Assembly (NCBI GenBank): GCA_023418535.1 | Contig: JAEZZN010000115.1 | Coordinates: 1 to 6,685 of the forward strand | Direction: 5' to 3' | Length of the DNA stretch: 6,685 bases | Origin: Bacillota bacterium | Lineage (GTDB): Bacteria; Bacillota_A; Clostridia; Tissierellales; Peptoniphilaceae | Part shown: in pieces, positions 5,919-6,685 of the stretch | How the letters are laid out: every line of letters starts with the position of its first letter | How positions within the stretch are numbered: position 1 is the first letter of the stretch | Made by a program: the position numbers and the translations under genes | The notes under the pieces: generated by a model | What the model was told of the DNA's origin: nothing | The model's input: only the letters and a program-made list of their open reading frames with translations | The model's database searches: none

Positions 5919-6110
5919 TTATTGTTTGTCATATAAATCAATTAGTTCTTCACTAAATACATTGACTTTCTTACCAAAATCTTTATCTGGAATCATCCCC
6001 TGTTCCCATTTTGAAACATCTTGCTCTGATATGTTCAGCTTTAAAACTAAATCTTTTTGAGAAAGCATATTCTCAGTTCTTAGTTTGTAATTTTTTTCAC
6101 TAAACTTCAT
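5919..6110 (-). CDS. Small XRE-family helix-turn-helix regulator
   Basis: This 63-residue protein starts MKFSEKNYKLRTENMLSQKD and contains a Cro/CI-type HTH over residues 6-37: LSQKDLVLKLNISEQDVSKW, then EQG, the hallmark ending of XRE domains. Such proteins bind operator DNA as dimers. The C-terminal part after KWEQG (IPDKDFGKKVNVFSEELIDLYDKQ) is short and departs from the usual fourth and fifth helices, so the gene may be slightly trimmed. The ATG at 6108-6110 follows a G-rich ribosome binding site AAGGGGG about nine bases upstream. It is the first gene of a minus-strand run leading into the nuclease pseudogene 15 bp on and then the ATPase. It is therefore probably the autoregulator or controller of that cassette, much as controller proteins precede restriction genes. 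Confidence 0.8.
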   Translation of the reverse strand: MKFSEKNYKLRTENMLSQKDLVLKLNISEQDVSKWEQGMIPDKDFGKKVNVFSEELIDLYDKQ

Positions 6111-6182
6111 TTGGATAACCCCCTTGAGCTACACTATTATTTTAAAAATTTGTCTACCCTTTCTAACTTGTAATATGTAGCC

Positions 6183-6194
6183 TAATATATATTA
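6183..6194. promoter_or_regulatory. 12-bp perfect palindrome upstream of the XRE gene, possible operator
   Basis: TAATATATATTA lies about 75 bases upstream of the XRE start codon, within the AT-rich leader where a promoter would be expected. XRE proteins bind short dyad sequences and commonly repress their own promoter, so this is a reasonable operator candidate. An AT-only palindrome is weak evidence in DNA this AT-rich, and I could not identify a convincing -35/-10 pair beside it. Confidence 0.2.
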
Positions 6195-6553
6195 TTGCCA
6201 CTTCAAATATACATTAAATGAAATATACAACAAATTTAGGGTTGCAATCACTCTATATGCACTAACAGTTTTGTATTATAGTAATATTTCAATATATAAC
6301 CTTACTTGTTATTTGCTTTTTCTATACCAACAATTACTTGTTTAAACGCCAAAAGATGTTTTCCAGATTCTCATCAAGGATATTTTGTCGTTCTCCTTGT
6401 TCAATGTATTCATCATAAAGGAAAATCATTTGGTGTACTTAAGTGCTTTATTCTCTTATATTTTAAATGTTATCGGTTTATCTTTTCTTCTTTTATTCTT
6501 ATTTGTTCTTCTATGTTTTTCATTTTCTTTGTTCTTTCTTCTTGATTTTGAGC
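6195..6553. other. Mostly non-coding stretch with decayed coding-like fragments
   Basis: No intact gene is visible between the XRE leader and the terminator. On the minus strand three short protein-like pieces follow one another in different frames: QNQEERTKKMKNIEEQIRIK (about 6550-6480), a 31-codon ORF MIFLYDEYIEQGERQNILDE... (6429 to 6334), and EHLLAFKQVIVGIEKANNK ending TAA at 6302. Their charged, helical, coiled-coil character suggests the remains of one gene. The last two loosely recall the dimerisation helix of MerR-type regulators, but I cannot support that. The plus-strand open frame across 6306-6545 is the hydrophobic complement of these lysine- and glutamate-rich fragments and is not a gene. 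Confidence 0.3.
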
Positions 6554-6578
6554 AAAAAAACAGTAAATCGATTTACTG
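6554..6578 (-). terminator. Intrinsic terminator for the gene at the right edge
   Basis: CAGTAAATCGATTTACTG at 6561-6578 is a perfect 18-bp palindrome that can fold into a 7-bp stem with a 4-base loop. On the minus strand it is followed directly by seven T (complement of 6554-6560). It lies 56 bp downstream of the stop codon of the gene entering from the right. The stem is AT-rich and so not very stable, but the geometry is textbook. It would separate that gene from the XRE cassette. Confidence 0.7.
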
Positions 6579-6634
6579 CTTCGTGCATTGCTATCTTATA
6601 TCTTATTTGGTTTTTGAGTTTAATACACTGGGAT

Positions 6635-6685
6635 TTATAAATTACTATCTAACCATGTTTTTAGTTCATCAAAACTATAATCTCC
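6635..6685 (-). CDS. C-terminal fragment of a gene entering from the right edge
   Basis: The minus strand enters with an open frame of 16 residues, GDYSFDELKTWLDSNL, then TAA at 6635-6637. The composition is an ordinary soluble, amphipathic C-terminal helix. The intrinsic terminator just downstream supports a genuine gene end. The fragment is too short to identify; the rest lies outside the window. Confidence 0.5.
   Translation of the reverse strand, partial: GDYSFDELKTWLDSNL

Noticed and set aside
6306..6545. A 79-codon hydrophobic plus-strand frame that looks like a membrane protein.
   Set aside because: It is the complement of A-rich, Lys/Glu-coding fragments on the minus strand, and it has no ribosome binding site.
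1..6685. CRISPR arrays, tRNA or rRNA genes.
   Set aside because: No regularly spaced direct repeats, no tRNA-like cloverleaf sequence and no rRNA-like conserved stretch were seen on either strand.

Overview
The window looks like an AT-rich accessory region from a low-GC Bacillota (Firmicutes). The base composition is very AT-rich, the ribosome binding sites are strong and G-rich (GGAGGT, AGGAGG), tryptophan is encoded by TGG, and every clean gene ends in TAA. I cannot name a genus. Nearly everything lies on the minus strand, so the genes read from right to left.

Layout from left to right. (1) 3-71, plus strand: the last 22 codons of a gene, possibly a sensor kinase. (2) 90-1593: a complete-length IS3-family (IS150-like) insertion sequence with 24-bp imperfect ends. 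It has an intact orfA, a -1 frameshift site and an orfB broken by one homopolymer indel. (3) 1605-2123: a small multi-spanning membrane protein of unknown function with its own ribosome binding site and a candidate promoter. (4) 2358-4585: a large ABC/AAA_13-like ATPase, split into two reading frames at a correctly phased A-AAA-AAG slippery heptamer. Joined, it gives about 742 residues. (5) 4542-4649: a doubtful 35-codon ORF overlapping the ATPase start. (6) 4694-5903: a heavily degraded gene with about six frameshifts and five internal stops. Stitching its frames together recovers a restriction endonuclease of about 400 residues with LlaJI-like sequence features and a PD-(D/E)xK-type core. 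(7) 5919-6110: a 63-residue XRE-type helix-turn-helix regulator. (8) 6111-6634: mostly non-coding or decayed sequence with an 18-bp perfect palindrome plus T7 that looks like an intrinsic terminator. (9) 6635-6685: the last 16 codons of another gene, running off the right edge.

How the genes fit together. The XRE gene, the dead nuclease gene and the ATPase are co-oriented. The nuclease start is only 15 bp past the XRE stop and has its own ribosome binding site. This reads as a former regulator-nuclease-ATPase defence cassette. The nuclease has clearly been lost, while the ATPase keeps all its nucleotide-binding motifs and carries one frame change, which falls on a slippery sequence. Whether that change is programmed frameshifting, phase variation, recent decay or a homopolymer sequencing error cannot be settled from one sequence. 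The insertion sequence and the decayed genes mark the region as a degrading island rather than core chromosome.
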